Part shown: positions 12,007-23,700 of the stretch, in pieces
Layout of the letters: each line of letters starts with the position of its first letter
Numbering within the stretch: position 1 is the first letter of the stretch
NCBI RefSeq assembly: GCF_022605725.1
Contig: NC_065550.1
Location: 26,974,262 to 27,038,261, forward strand
Direction: 5' to 3'
Source of the DNA: Anthonomus grandis grandis
Taxonomy: Eukaryota; Arthropoda; Insecta; Coleoptera; Curculionidae
DNA: 64,000 nt
Translations under genes and position numbers: made by a program
Notes under the pieces: model-generated
The model's input: only the letters and a program-made list of their open reading frames with translations
The model's database searches: none
What the model was told of the DNA's origin: nothing

Positions 12007-13647
12007 ATTAAAAGGGAAAAAATGGGGCGGAGGGTAGACGTGAAATCGCACCATATTCTGTATATTCGTGGATTCTAATGAATATAATTAGAAAAACTGC
12101 ATGTGAGTGTACCATATACCATTTATTTAATTTCTTAATATAGCTCAATAAGGAAATATGGATGGAAAATTGATATAAGGTTATTACAATTGAATTACCC
12201 CCTTCGAACTTCTATAGAAGAAAATTATATTGTCAATCACAATATGTTCTTAGTTTAATCCGAAAGGTCGTTTTTATAAATGAGACTTAATGGTTTATAT
12301 AGGTTTTTAAAACAATATCATGGTTACTTATATATATTTTCGCTCTATATAGAAATAATAATATTTACATAATTTAAAATGTGTTTTAAAAGGGAAACCC
12401 GGCAATTTTTTTGAACTTTTGTCAAGCAAGAGGTAGGCCACCCGCAACTCAGTCATCGGAGACCAACGATGCTACAAGACTAGGACTTGGGTTAAAAATT
12501 GTTATTTACATGCAAAAGGTGCTTTTTTGTTGTTGAAGATTTAATAATAAAACGAAAAAAATATGTGAAATTTTTTTTGGCCCCTTAGATAATATAAGAA
12601 ATTTTAAAGAGATTTTGTGAGGCTTAGGCATGCGGGGCATTGTACTACATCCAATTGCACTCGAACTTTTATACTTTCTCCGTACAGGACCGATGATAGT
12701 GAGTAGAGGTTTAACGATACATCGCTTCATTTATAGAAGAACATCATAACTGACAAAATTGCGTTTTATAGATAAAGTTTAACAAAAACTATTCATAATG
12801 TAACTTCAGAGATTGAAGGGACACAAAGTCAATAGTCTCAGAAAAAAAGAATAAAAAGAATTAAACATAATCTGAGACCCTTGACTTTGTGTCCCTCCAC
12901 TATCTGAATTTTTATTATTAAGAGGTCTCTTTGAGAAAAAAAAAGACACTATGGACGTTTTACACCTCATCAAATTAGCTTAATGGTTATGCGAAAGAAT
13001 GACACTTCTAGCTTAACTCGCAAGCAAGATTGTTGGTCTTGATTTTATGTAAGAAGGTTTTGTTTTATTTTAAGCGTCAACAACTATGTAGTAATCTGTT
13101 TGATCTACAAGCTGCCATGCCCCAACGGAAATGTGTCAATTTTCTACAAACACTTTAACTTAAATGTTTTAAATTTTACGGTAAGACCAAGTTACATGTA
13201 TGTATCTAAAAAAGTGTCATAACATTAAATAGGTATGCTATAAATTCCTTGTACCTGGACATATACGGAATAAAAGGTTGTGCTAATTCTATAATGGAAC
13301 GGCAAGTAAAGCTCTACTTTAATCAAGCCGAATATATTTACCTAACAAGAACATAACTTTAACTGTAACTGCTAAAAAGTCGTAGCCATAGTCAAAGCCA
13401 TTTCAAGTAAAGGAGCTGTGTTTTAGGAATTTTTTTAATCCAAAAGATTTAAATAGAAGGATTAAATATTTTGTTGGAGCCAAACATTTAGACAACATCA
13501 GAATTGTAAAAACTGAAATTATCCATTTATAGGTTTTTATAAAACGTCGTATTCTTAGGCAGACTTTTCGGAAATGATGGTCCAAACAGTTCGGCATATC
13601 ACTGAACCTTGGACCTGCATACAAGTCTAAAATATAAATTAGTGAAC
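12007..13647. other. Anonymous stretch containing one palindromic repeat
   Basis: Apart from the inverted repeat at 12807-12906, no gene or known element is recognised. The long minus-strand open frame ending at 13403 runs into the hAT terminal repeat and is not convincing as a gene. Confidence 0.4.
12807..12906. repeat. Inverted repeat, 36-bp arms, 28-bp loop
   Basis: Arms 12807-12842 and 12871-12906 pair with about 6 mismatches around the core 'gggacacaaagtcaa'. It could form a strong hairpin. It may be a tiny foldback MITE; no flanking duplication was established. Confidence 0.8.
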
Positions 13648-13655
13648 GTAAGTGG

Positions 13656-14628
13656 CAGTGTTGCCAGACGTATGGTATTACGGAATTATGGAATTGTACC
13701 ATAATTTTGCAACATTTTTTGCTTGCTCCATAATTTGTACCATAATCAGAAATGTACCATAGTTCTACCACAATTTTGTTTTTTTTTTTGGGTTTTATAA
13801 ATTTCTATGATTATTTTTTTATATTAATATGATATGAACAATTTCGCAGTAAAATTCGAAATGTACATGAAAAATCCCATTAAACACACAACTACATTAA
13901 GACACAACCCTTCTAAACGTCAACGTCAACAGTCTGTCATTTGTTTTTATTATTTGACGTTAAGTTGTTTTGTTATTATTTTTGTTTGCTTTTGGCTGTT
14001 GGGGGTTGGGGGTGAAATAGAACTAAAGAATAAAGCTTCAATAATTATTATATGATTATGACCTCCAACTCCGGCTTAAAACGAAAACATATAAATATTT
14101 CTGATTCTGAATCCGAAGATAAAAACAGTGAACGAAACTTAAAACAAGTTAAGATTGGAAATAAAAATAGACGAGCAAATAGACCCCAAAGCTATCGAAA
14201 GGATTGGGAATTAGATAAGTCGTTTCAGGGTTGGTTAAAATTACAAATACAAATATTACAATATACAAATTTGTATATGTATTTGTGTTAATGTTTATAT
14301 ATTTTAAATTTAGATTTTGAGTGCAATGTTTTGTTCATTTTTCAATAAATTACTATCTTTGTTAAAAAAGTATTTTATTTTTACTAGAAATCGTTCTTTT
14401 AATTAAAAGAAATGATCAGAATAGGAAATTTGATTAAATTCATAATCCATTATCAACAAAATGAAACACATTTTATAAGTTTGACGACGGCGCGACTGTG
14501 ACCTGACGTCATACATAGGAAAAGGTTGTGTACTGACAGAATGGATGATTCTACCATAATTTTGTACAAAATTCCATAATTTTGGCCAGAATGTAGCATA
14601 ATTCTCACCCAATCATCTGGCAACACTG
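13656..14628 (+). mobile_element. Non-autonomous hAT transposon with 8-bp target-site duplication
   Basis: Starts CAGTGTTGCCAGA and ends TCTGGCAACACTG, a perfect 13-bp terminal inverted repeat. It is flanked on both sides by GTAAGTGG (13648-13655 and 14629-14636). The 8-bp duplication is the hallmark of the hAT superfamily. Both subterminal zones are rich in 'taccataat'/'attatggta' motifs, likely transposase-binding repeats. At 973 bp it is too short for a full transposase. A short ORF inside (14052-14291) appears to be the surviving N-terminus. Confidence 0.92.
14052..14291 (+). pseudogene. Truncated hAT transposase N-terminus
   Basis: A 79-codon frame inside the hAT element. It starts with a charged stretch and contains 'QSYRKDWELDKSFQGWLK', which resembles the segment just before the BED/zinc-binding domain in hAT transposases (a conserved W, then a 'F-x-G-W-L' motif). 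After that the similarity stops and the zinc finger, DDE and dimerisation regions are missing. This suggests an internal-deletion derivative of a larger parent. The call rests on pattern memory, not an alignment. Confidence 0.5.
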
Positions 14629-14636
14629 GTAAGTGG

Positions 14637-17600
14637 TCAGATCTTCAAGATTTAGTAAATGAAGCAGGTATTCTCTCATGTTATGCAGATTTTTACAATA
14701 ACCTATAAGTACCATTTACTGTTTGTATCTTTGTTAAGAGTTTTGTACTTTTATGTAATTTTTTTATTTTAAGTTTATTTTAGTGTTATATTATTAACAA
14801 AGTTTCAATATTTTTTTACAGAAAGTAACAATATAATATATGACGCAAGAGTTAAACAGAAAAATTTACCATGTGCGTGTTTATTTAGAGAAGAAAGACA
14901 CGCGTAGTTATCAATAATTAGTTTGTCAATGCTTTTATTGTGGTCTAATACCACTACATTAAATTTGTCTGCGAGGCTAAATCATACAAAATCATACTTT
15001 CCTGAAGTGTTGTAGCTCCACGCCTCCCTTGAACGTGGGAACGTTCTTCAGTTTTTTTTTTTAAGTTAATGTTACAGCATACATGTAATGGACCCAAATT
15101 TTATATTGACTGTACTGGTTTAAAAAAGATCTATTCTGTGCTAAACATTAAATTTCCTATGAGCTGCTGGACCAAATCCTATGAATCTTTGTTTCTATTA
15201 TAATTTTACAATCGATATTATTAACGAAGACGATCTACCATATATGTAAGTGTATATGCAGTCTTTTAATAGAATGTTTCTAATATTATTTGTTGTAACC
15301 TTTTAGTTTTTAAATTTAGAAACTTTAGTAATTGTGTTTAATTGCTATGTTCTTTTTAATTTTAGTCGTGATTTACACCTTAATAATCAAATTTTCAAAA
15401 GAATTAATTTTAAGCAAAATACTTCAATTAGACTGAAGAAAAATTGCAGTTAATTGGACATTAATTATTACTTTTATTTAGTTATATTAATTGGATATAA
15501 ATATATGCGACTACCATAGTGAAATGGGTAAAACAGTAAATCTACTGGGTAGTTTGGGCACTTTTGATTCACATCGTAGTAATTTTGAAGTTTTTATTAA
15601 GCGATTGAAGCAGTTTTTTCTCTTTTTAAGGCACATTCAGAGAAATGTTACGTAATTATACGAAATATGTGTATTCCAAATACCCCGGACAGTAAAAATA
15701 AAGATAATTTAAGAAAGTAGTCAAGTGAGTTGAATTGACAAACGTCAAAACCTGTCTAATAGTTACAGTAATGATAAGCGGTAAGAAATAGTTTATTTTT
15801 ATTTCTCACGTTACGACTTGTATATTCGGCATTTATCGGATCGATTTATTGATACTTTAAGGCTTTTTATATTTGAAAGTTTTTTGTGCCAGGCATTTAA
15901 TGACTTTCAGGAACTGGAAATAATATTTTAATACTTAGAAGTAATTTTTGTTTCAAGTTTTTAAACACATTTTTTATTTCTTTTCAATTATTTAATGAAT
16001 TCCATGAATAAGGTATACATTGGTTTTCTTGTTTTATTCCATGCATTTTATTCGGAGGAGAACTGCTATCTGGCTTCTTCCCAAATAGAGGGTGACACAA
16101 TTGTTTAATTGTGCCACTGGAGAGTGCTAGTGGATTGTATTTATTTACTTTTTATCTTCATCGAAGGATCACAGCATATATGGCGCTGAACCAATTACCC
16201 TTATAAATGCCAACAAACTTGTACTTGTACAATACAAAACATACCTATTTATTGGCTCCAAAGATAGGAAAGTTGAACGGTTGTTCAGTATGGCAGGTGT
16301 AACCTGTGGGATGTCTTTACTATCATAACCTAATTTAGACTTGTTTAGGTTACACTCACTATTGCCTCTAGGGGCTCTATGCAGGTAACTTCACACACGT
16401 CTGATTAGGAACAACCGTGCTTATACTTAAGTCACAATAGGTTATACTTACTTAACTTATTGCATCAACAGATGACGACTAAACTCATAACTAGAGACAT
16501 TTATTCTGATAAAGTTAGGTTCAGAGTATAAGGGCATTTACGGACCTTCACTAGATCACTAAGACCTGTTTTTGGGATATTAGGAATTATGGACCTAAAG
16601 CTGTGCATATTTCATCAAAAAGGGATGTGAAAAAGCGAGACCTAAGACCTAAGAGCGTAACAATTTCATGGGTTATACTTATCGTATTAGTGTTGTGTTA
16701 GGTTAATATTTCCCAACACATTTGATATAGTCTTTTATATTCTCCAGAAATAAGTTATTACGTTTCTAAGCCTTTAGAGTAATTTTTTTACCTTGGCATT
16801 GTGACCTGACTTTGGCTCTTTTAAGAGTTAAACATTTTTATATTTTCCATGCTTTATTTGGAACAGTTTTTTATGTTCTCTTTCTTTCTTAGTAGATTTT
16901 GACATTCTTATTACATCTTTTATAATGCTTTGGAAATATTTTTTAATATCTTAGGCATTTATATGAAGTAATTTTCCATTTTATTTCAGCCATTTAAAAT
17001 GTGTTTTAATAAAGTCATTTTAGGTCCATATATTTAGATATTTTTTCTTTTATTCCAACCCCTTGGAAGTAATTTGTTATACATTTAGGCTTTATTTGGA
17101 AATATGTTTTCATGTTTTTCAGTCATATCGTTTTTATTTCTATAATAGATAAAGAAAAAAATATATATATTTTTTTGGGCGTTATTGACTCAATCACCTA
17201 AGAAAGAATCCTAATTATTAGTAGTGTAATAAAATATGGTAGAATAATATTAATAGTAATAATAGCCCTTATAAGATTAATAAATAAAGAAACGTGTGTA
17301 TATAAACTAGTCCAAAATCTAACGAACACCTTAATAAAGTAATATAACATTATGTCAAGCGTTTTTTAACGAAAGTGTTGAGGAATAGTTAGTTATTTTT
17401 TAAAAATCAGTCATCAAATAATGTTGCCGATTTCAATTAAGTAGTGCATTTCTTGCCCCCTCGTTGGTTCATGGACTTTAAAACAACCTGTATTTGGAAA
17501 GATTCTTTTTTCATTTCATGTTTTGATTATATAGTTTCCCTGTTTCCCTCTATTCAATGTGCCTGAATCAAGGACCCTTTTATTACCTACTTATTTTATC

Positions 17601-17743
17601 CAATCGTTTCTTTTTATGTATTAGTATATAGTGTAGAAAATATACTTGTAATAATATTAGAGGTTATACATACATTATACCGTCTCATATGTGTGTACAA
17701 GACGAGAATAGATTGAATAAAACAAAATATAACCAAACTTAAC
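14637..17743. other. Region upstream of the TYSND1-like gene, no gene seen
   Basis: About 3.1 kb of AT-rich DNA with no convincing coding region, RNA gene or classifiable repeat. It should contain the promoter and 5' UTR of the downstream gene, but no clear TATA box or initiator could be named. An in-frame TGA at 17714-17716 precedes the gene's ATG. Confidence 0.5.
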
Positions 17744-17753
17744 ATGTTTACTG
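17744..17753 (+). CDS. TYSND1: TYSND1-like coding exon 1
   Basis: Only 10 coding nt: M-F-T and the first base of D4. Donor CTG|GTAAGT. The 5' extent of the transcript is unknown. Confidence 0.8.
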
Positions 17754-20700
17754 GTAAGTATTGTTCGTTACTATTTAAATTTATTAATTCAAATGTATTT
17801 GTGGTTACTACAATAATTGCACAAACGAATTGTTACTGGCAAACTGAAATTTTAATAACAGGCCCATTAGCTCAGTTGGTTAGAGCGTCGTGCTAATAAC
17901 GCGAAGGTCGCGGGTTCGATCCCCTCATGGGCCAATAACTTTTTTTTATTTTTTTTTTAGATCTAGATATTCAACCGGTGTTACTACAAGCTAAAAAGAA
18001 GAATTCCGCGGCGATCGTTTCTTATTCTGCCATTTTACTTCAGAAGCAGTACGTTATTAGTACTTCTCATATATTGCAGGAACTTGAAATACCAGCTCAA
18101 GATATAGAGGTGGGGAAATTAGTACTTTGCAATGAAAATTTTAGCAAAAAACAGCATTTTAATGTTGTTTCAAATGAGTTTGCAACAATAAGTGCTGACC
18201 TATTCGGATTATTTAAATGTAAAAATATTGACAACTTTTTTCGCAATGATTGCAAGGATTGCCAGGTGCAGGCGCATTCAACCAACTTGAAAGAATATTT
18301 ATCGATATTTGTTATATTCTCTGTAGGGAATGCACGATGTTCTAAAAAAAATTTATTAATGATTCTATATAGTTGGATTGAAATTATTTCCCAGGATAAT
18401 ATTCGTAAAGGGGAGCACATATTGTCTATATCAAGTCCATTTGGAACCAAGATCTTCTTCAACACAATAACTGAAGGAATAGTAAGCAATGCATTTGAAA
18501 ATTCAAGTTTATTTCTTAGTGATTGTTGTTCCGCACCTGGATCAGAAGGAGGGGCAGTATTTAAGAGGTAATCTGCAATTTATTAATAATTATTCATTTT
18601 CTATTACATCAATTTTAGGGATAGCTATGATATTCCGATAGGGATAATCATATCCCCTTTTAACTGGTGGAGAAAAGACTGGGTTGGATTTACCTTGGTT
18701 GCTGATATCAGACCAATTATTTTACAAATTTTGGATGTAGAGAAAAAGGATTTATTACTCTCAGGCATTTATAGAGATGTTTCTACCCCATCATATACTA
18801 TTTTTGGTAAGTTATAGAGTGATCACACAGGAATATAAAAAAAACTCTTTATAAAATTTAGCACAATATATTTAATTAAAATTTGCTGAATGTTTCCTTA
18901 GACAATCTGTGAATCTTCAGAAATATCTGTAAAAATTCCAGGATTGAGCTATGTCAACAATTTGTACTTTCCTGGAATATCCACTGAAAGTCAGTTGTCT
19001 CAAATTATTATTACCTATCTGAAAAATTATAACTACAAAATATTTTTGAGCGTTCACTTATGAGCACATTTTTTTCACACACTTCTCACATCCATTAATT
19101 TTTAAGGTACATAAAAAACCTTTTTATATGAAATTATTGAGTAAGAAATGATCTTTCTTTGACCAAAGCTCTTTTAAGAATATTCCCAGTTTTTCGTGAA
19201 AATATTCTCACGAATAGTGAGCATTTGCGGGAAAAATTTTCAAAAAAATTACCCAATCAAAACTCCCTAAATCTAAGGATTGTAAACCTAAAATCACGTT
19301 TATGTAGCCGCAAATCTTCTAAAAACGACTCTATGAAGGGAGAGTGGTATTTCTATCGTAGCTAACCCTAAAGAGTAATTTTAGGGATAGCTTTGATATT
19401 CCTATAGGGATAATCATATCCCCTTTTAACTGGTGGAAAAAAGACTGGGTTGGATTTACCTTGGTTGCTGATATCAGACCAATTATTTTACAAATTTTGG
19501 ATATAGAGAAAAAGGATTTATTCATCTCAGGCTTTTATAGAGATATTTCTACCCCATCATACACTATTTTTGCTAAGATATAGCGTGATCACACAGGAAT
19601 ATAAAAAAAACTTTGTATAGCATTTAGCATAATATATTTAGTTAAAATTTGCTGAATGTTTTCTTAGACAATATGTGAATGTTCTGGAATATCTGTAAAA
19701 ACTCCAGGATTGATCTATGTCAACAATTTGTACTTTCCTGGAATATCCACTGAAAGTCAGTTGTCTCAAATTATTATCTATCTGAAAAATTATAAATACA
19801 AAATATTTTTGAGCGTTCACTTATGAGCACATTTTAAATCTCAAATCCATTAATTTTTAAGGTACATAAAAAACATTCATATATGAAACTATTGAGTAAG
19901 AAATCTTTCTTTGACCAAAACTCTTTTAAGAATATTCCCAGTTTTTCGTAAAAATATTCTCACGAATAGTGAGCATTTGCGGGGAAAATTTCCAAAAAAA
20001 TGCCCCAACCAAAACTCCCTAAATCTAAGGATTGTAAACCTAAAATCATGTTTATGTAGCCGCAAATCTTCTAAAAACGACTCTATGAAGGGAGAGTGGT
20101 ATTTCTATCATAGCTATCCCTAAAGAGTAATTTTAGGGATAGCTTTGATATTCCTATAGGGATAATCATATCCCCTTTTAACTGCTGGAAAAAAGACTGG
20201 GTTGGATTTACCTTGGTTGCTGATATCAGACCAATTATTTTACAAATTTTGGATATAGAGAAAAAGGATTTATTCATCTCAGGCTTTTATAGAGATATTT
20301 CTACCCCGTCATACACTATTTTTGGTAAGATATAGCGTGATCACACAGGAATATAAAAAAAACTTTTTATAGCATTTAGCATAATATATTTAGTTAAAAT
20401 TTGCTGAATGTTTTCTTAGACAATCTGTGAATGTTCTGGAATATCTGTAAAAACTCCAGGATTGATCTATGTCAACAATTTGTACTTTCCTGGAATATCC
20501 ACTGAAAGTCAGTTGTCTCAAATTATTATTATCTATCTGAAAAATTATAAATACAAAATATTTTTGAGCGTTCACTTATGAGCACATTTTAATTCTCAAA
20601 TCTATTAATTTTTAAGGTACATAAAAAACATTCTTATATGAAACTATTGAATAAGAAATGATCTTTAATTCTTTTCTGTTTTAAGAATATTCCCAGTTTT

Positions 20701-23700
20701 TCGTGAAAATATTCTCACGAATAGTGAGCATTTGCGGGAAAATTTCCAAAAAAATGCCCCAACCAAAACTCCCTAAATCTAAGGATTGTAAACCTAAAAT
20801 CATGTTTATGTAGCCGCAAATCTTCTAAAAACGACTCTATAAAGGGAGAGTGGTATTTCTTCAAAGATTGTTACATGTAATCACACTTTCTTAATAAAAC
20901 CGTTGAAGCATCTATAAAATAGTGTTTTCAGCTCTGGTGTTTACCCAACAGTCTTTAAATGATCGACTTTAATACCCATATACAAATCAGGTAACAAGAA
21001 AAAAAACTATACTATATAGCGATTGTCTAATAAGTACTCTTAATAAGATTCCGCGAGAAATATGTATTAAGTTAAGATTATCTTCTTTTCTGGAAAAATA
21101 AGAAAAACTTCTTTTTATCAATAGGATTTAGGGTGGGATTTAGTACTGAGAATGCTATTGCTGAAGTAACTTATTTCATAACAGAAGGTTTTAAGAAAAG
21201 CTACAAGCCATTGGCAGTATTCCTAGACCTGGCAAAAGCGTTCGACACTGTGGAACATCGCACTCTTCTTGAAAAACTTGAGAATTTGGGTATTAGAGTA
21301 TATAGAGCATTGGATTTGCAGATGATTCTGCGCTTTTCATCAGGAATCGGATCCGGACTGGCGGGTTTGACGGGTGTGAGGAGGCAATGGCAAAAACTAA
21401 ACATTAGCTTGACTCTAATAAAACAAATAACTTATGCAAGTGCATCCAATTAATTGAAATAAAAGGAAATGTCAAGTATTTGGGCACATTTTTTGATCAA
21501 TGCATAACATGGCAACAGCACATTTTTTATCAATGAGAAAATAAGAGGATCATTGTTCAAGTTTTATGACTTGAGAACTCTGCTTTTAAAAATGTTATTA
21601 AAAAAAATGTTTTAGTGGAATCAGTGTTAATATGGTAATACAGCATGGGGAGCTGAATGTAAAAGTGTGTTAGCACCCTTATTTTTCTCTCAAAAATATG
21701 TAATATAAGCCACTGGCGTATCCAAGGGCAAAGAGGGCAATTGTCCGCCCCAGAGATCAAGGACTGTTACCTTCACAATTTTTTAATCAATATTAAAAAA
21801 AATTATTTTGAAGCGTGCGAATAATAAATTACTGCAATGTTAATATGGTCGCAATTTATTACAATACAGGAACACAATATTAATAAAATAATAATAATTG
21901 TATTTGGTATTTAGTACTTTTAGTATTAGATCGTTAAAGAAATATTAGATCGTTAAAAAACATAAGAATTTTCTCCACCTACCTTGGAAATGTGCGACAA
22001 AACCATTAATCCAAGCATTTATACCTTATTACAAATTTTTTGCACATGACCTATAAGCACGGCAACGCTTTCATCTTTGAAGTTGCAAAAACCTTATTTA
22101 CGTAATACAATGGGTGAGCATAGACTCAATGGATGGACACTTTTATACGTATATCCAACTGTATCAATAAAACCTGGAGGAAGCTCTGGCAGAAATAGAA
22201 AAAAATTAAAGAAAAGTTGAAATTATTATTTTAAAAATTTACATGTACACATACTCACTTCCATTTATTTGTTGCTTGCTTAAAATGTAATAATCTATTT
22301 TCTTATGCTTGTTGCGGCTTATTAATATTTTCTTTTTTATTTACTTGATGTATTATAATTTCTGTTTTTACTTCTGTAACATAAATCTTTTTTTACAAAT
22401 ATACTTAACCTAGACCTAAATGAGTAAAATGAGTTGATTAAAAAAATATATATTTAAACTTTGTTTAAATATTTAGTTATAATGTTACATAAATATCTAA
22501 ATATATTTTAATTTTTTTTATTATTTATTATTTTATCCTCTACAAAATATTGGTGTAATTTACATATTTATTGTACCTACATTTCTCGATGCGAAAAAGT
22601 ACCTAATTTTAATTTCCTGATAAGTTTATCTAATGCTTACGATTTGGTAGCACAAAAAAAATTATTGCCCACAAAAATTTGTACATAATTTACTTTTTGT
22701 ACTCTTCCAAATTTCTATTAGGACTTTTCACATCGTTCGCTGCAAATCAAAGACCTAGTAAAGCACAAAAGTATTAAATATACTTCCAAAGGAAATAATA
22801 CATGATGGATATATGGTTGTTCAATAATTTTGAAAGCATCTGTCATGGGATATCCTGTTTCAGTAGTATCATATTTTAATTTTATATTTTTTCCCAGTTT
22901 ACTAGTACTGTATAAACAGTTGGTTTGTTTATCAATTAATTATTGAATCATCTTAACTTCTCCATAGTGCTTATTTTAATAAGGTGCACATACAGGAACT
23001 CTTACCCTTTTTGATCCAGAACTATGCATACTATAGTCATGATTTATATTGTATTTTTTTTGGAAAATAAATTTCTTTTGTCTATATTGGTGCAAGAAAG
23101 CATGGACATATTTTATGTAGTTCTTTCTGAAAATAGCCACTAATAAATAAAAATCTTGATGTTGCATCCATATACCTTCCAAAACTTTTTACATTCTATA
23201 ATTACTGTTTGGCAAATAAATAAGTATTGACAGTGCAAGAAAAACAACTAAGTACTTATTTATTTATTTTATTTTATAAATAGAAAACTGTGTCTCCCAA
23301 ATATGTTGTGGGGTCAGCTGGGGCAGTTGTATTTTACTAGAGCAAAACAAAGGAATATTTCTTACCAACTCACATGTGGTAAGGCACCCTCAATATTTTT
23401 TTATCTCTCTTTGAGTCTAAGAAGGAATTCTTATGTTTTAGGTGAAGCCTAGCTTTAAAATTACCATCTTCTGGAAAAATAGAAAAATGTTGGCGACCTT
23501 GATATACCGAAGCGTAGATAATTCACCTCTAGATTTAGCCATTGTGCAAATTAGTAAGAATCCACATTGTTCGTTATCTGATATGACTGCAGTAACAATG
23601 ACACTAAATGCAATTAATAAAGGTAAACATACTACAGTTTTCCAGGATATCTTGAAAATTAAATATTTAATGAAATGCTCATTATTTGCAAAAGATTGCC

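Larger units (their letters stand above)
18613..20861 (+). repeat. Tandem triplication of exon 3 and its downstream intron, unit about 755 bp
   Basis: Three units start at the acceptor of exon 3 and its copies (18619, 19385, 20137; spacings 766 and 752). Each carries the same 188-bp exon-like block and the same roughly 560 bp of intron ('cctggaatatccactgaaag', 'attcccagtttttcgt', 'gggagagtggtatttct'). The third unit ends near 20861. Units 2 and 3 resemble each other more than unit 1, suggesting two rounds of duplication. Confidence 0.95.

Noticed and set aside
13403..13771. 122-codon minus-strand ORF
   Set aside because: It crosses the boundary of the hAT element, so it cannot be an old single gene; no domain recognised.
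18097..18489. 130-codon minus-strand ORF
   Set aside because: It is the antisense shadow of TYSND1-like exon 2.
19159..19365. ORFs starting 'MTKALLRIFPVF' in repeat units (also 19911-20123)
   Set aside because: They lie in the intron part of the triplicated unit, have no protein-like features, and are similar only because the DNA was duplicated.
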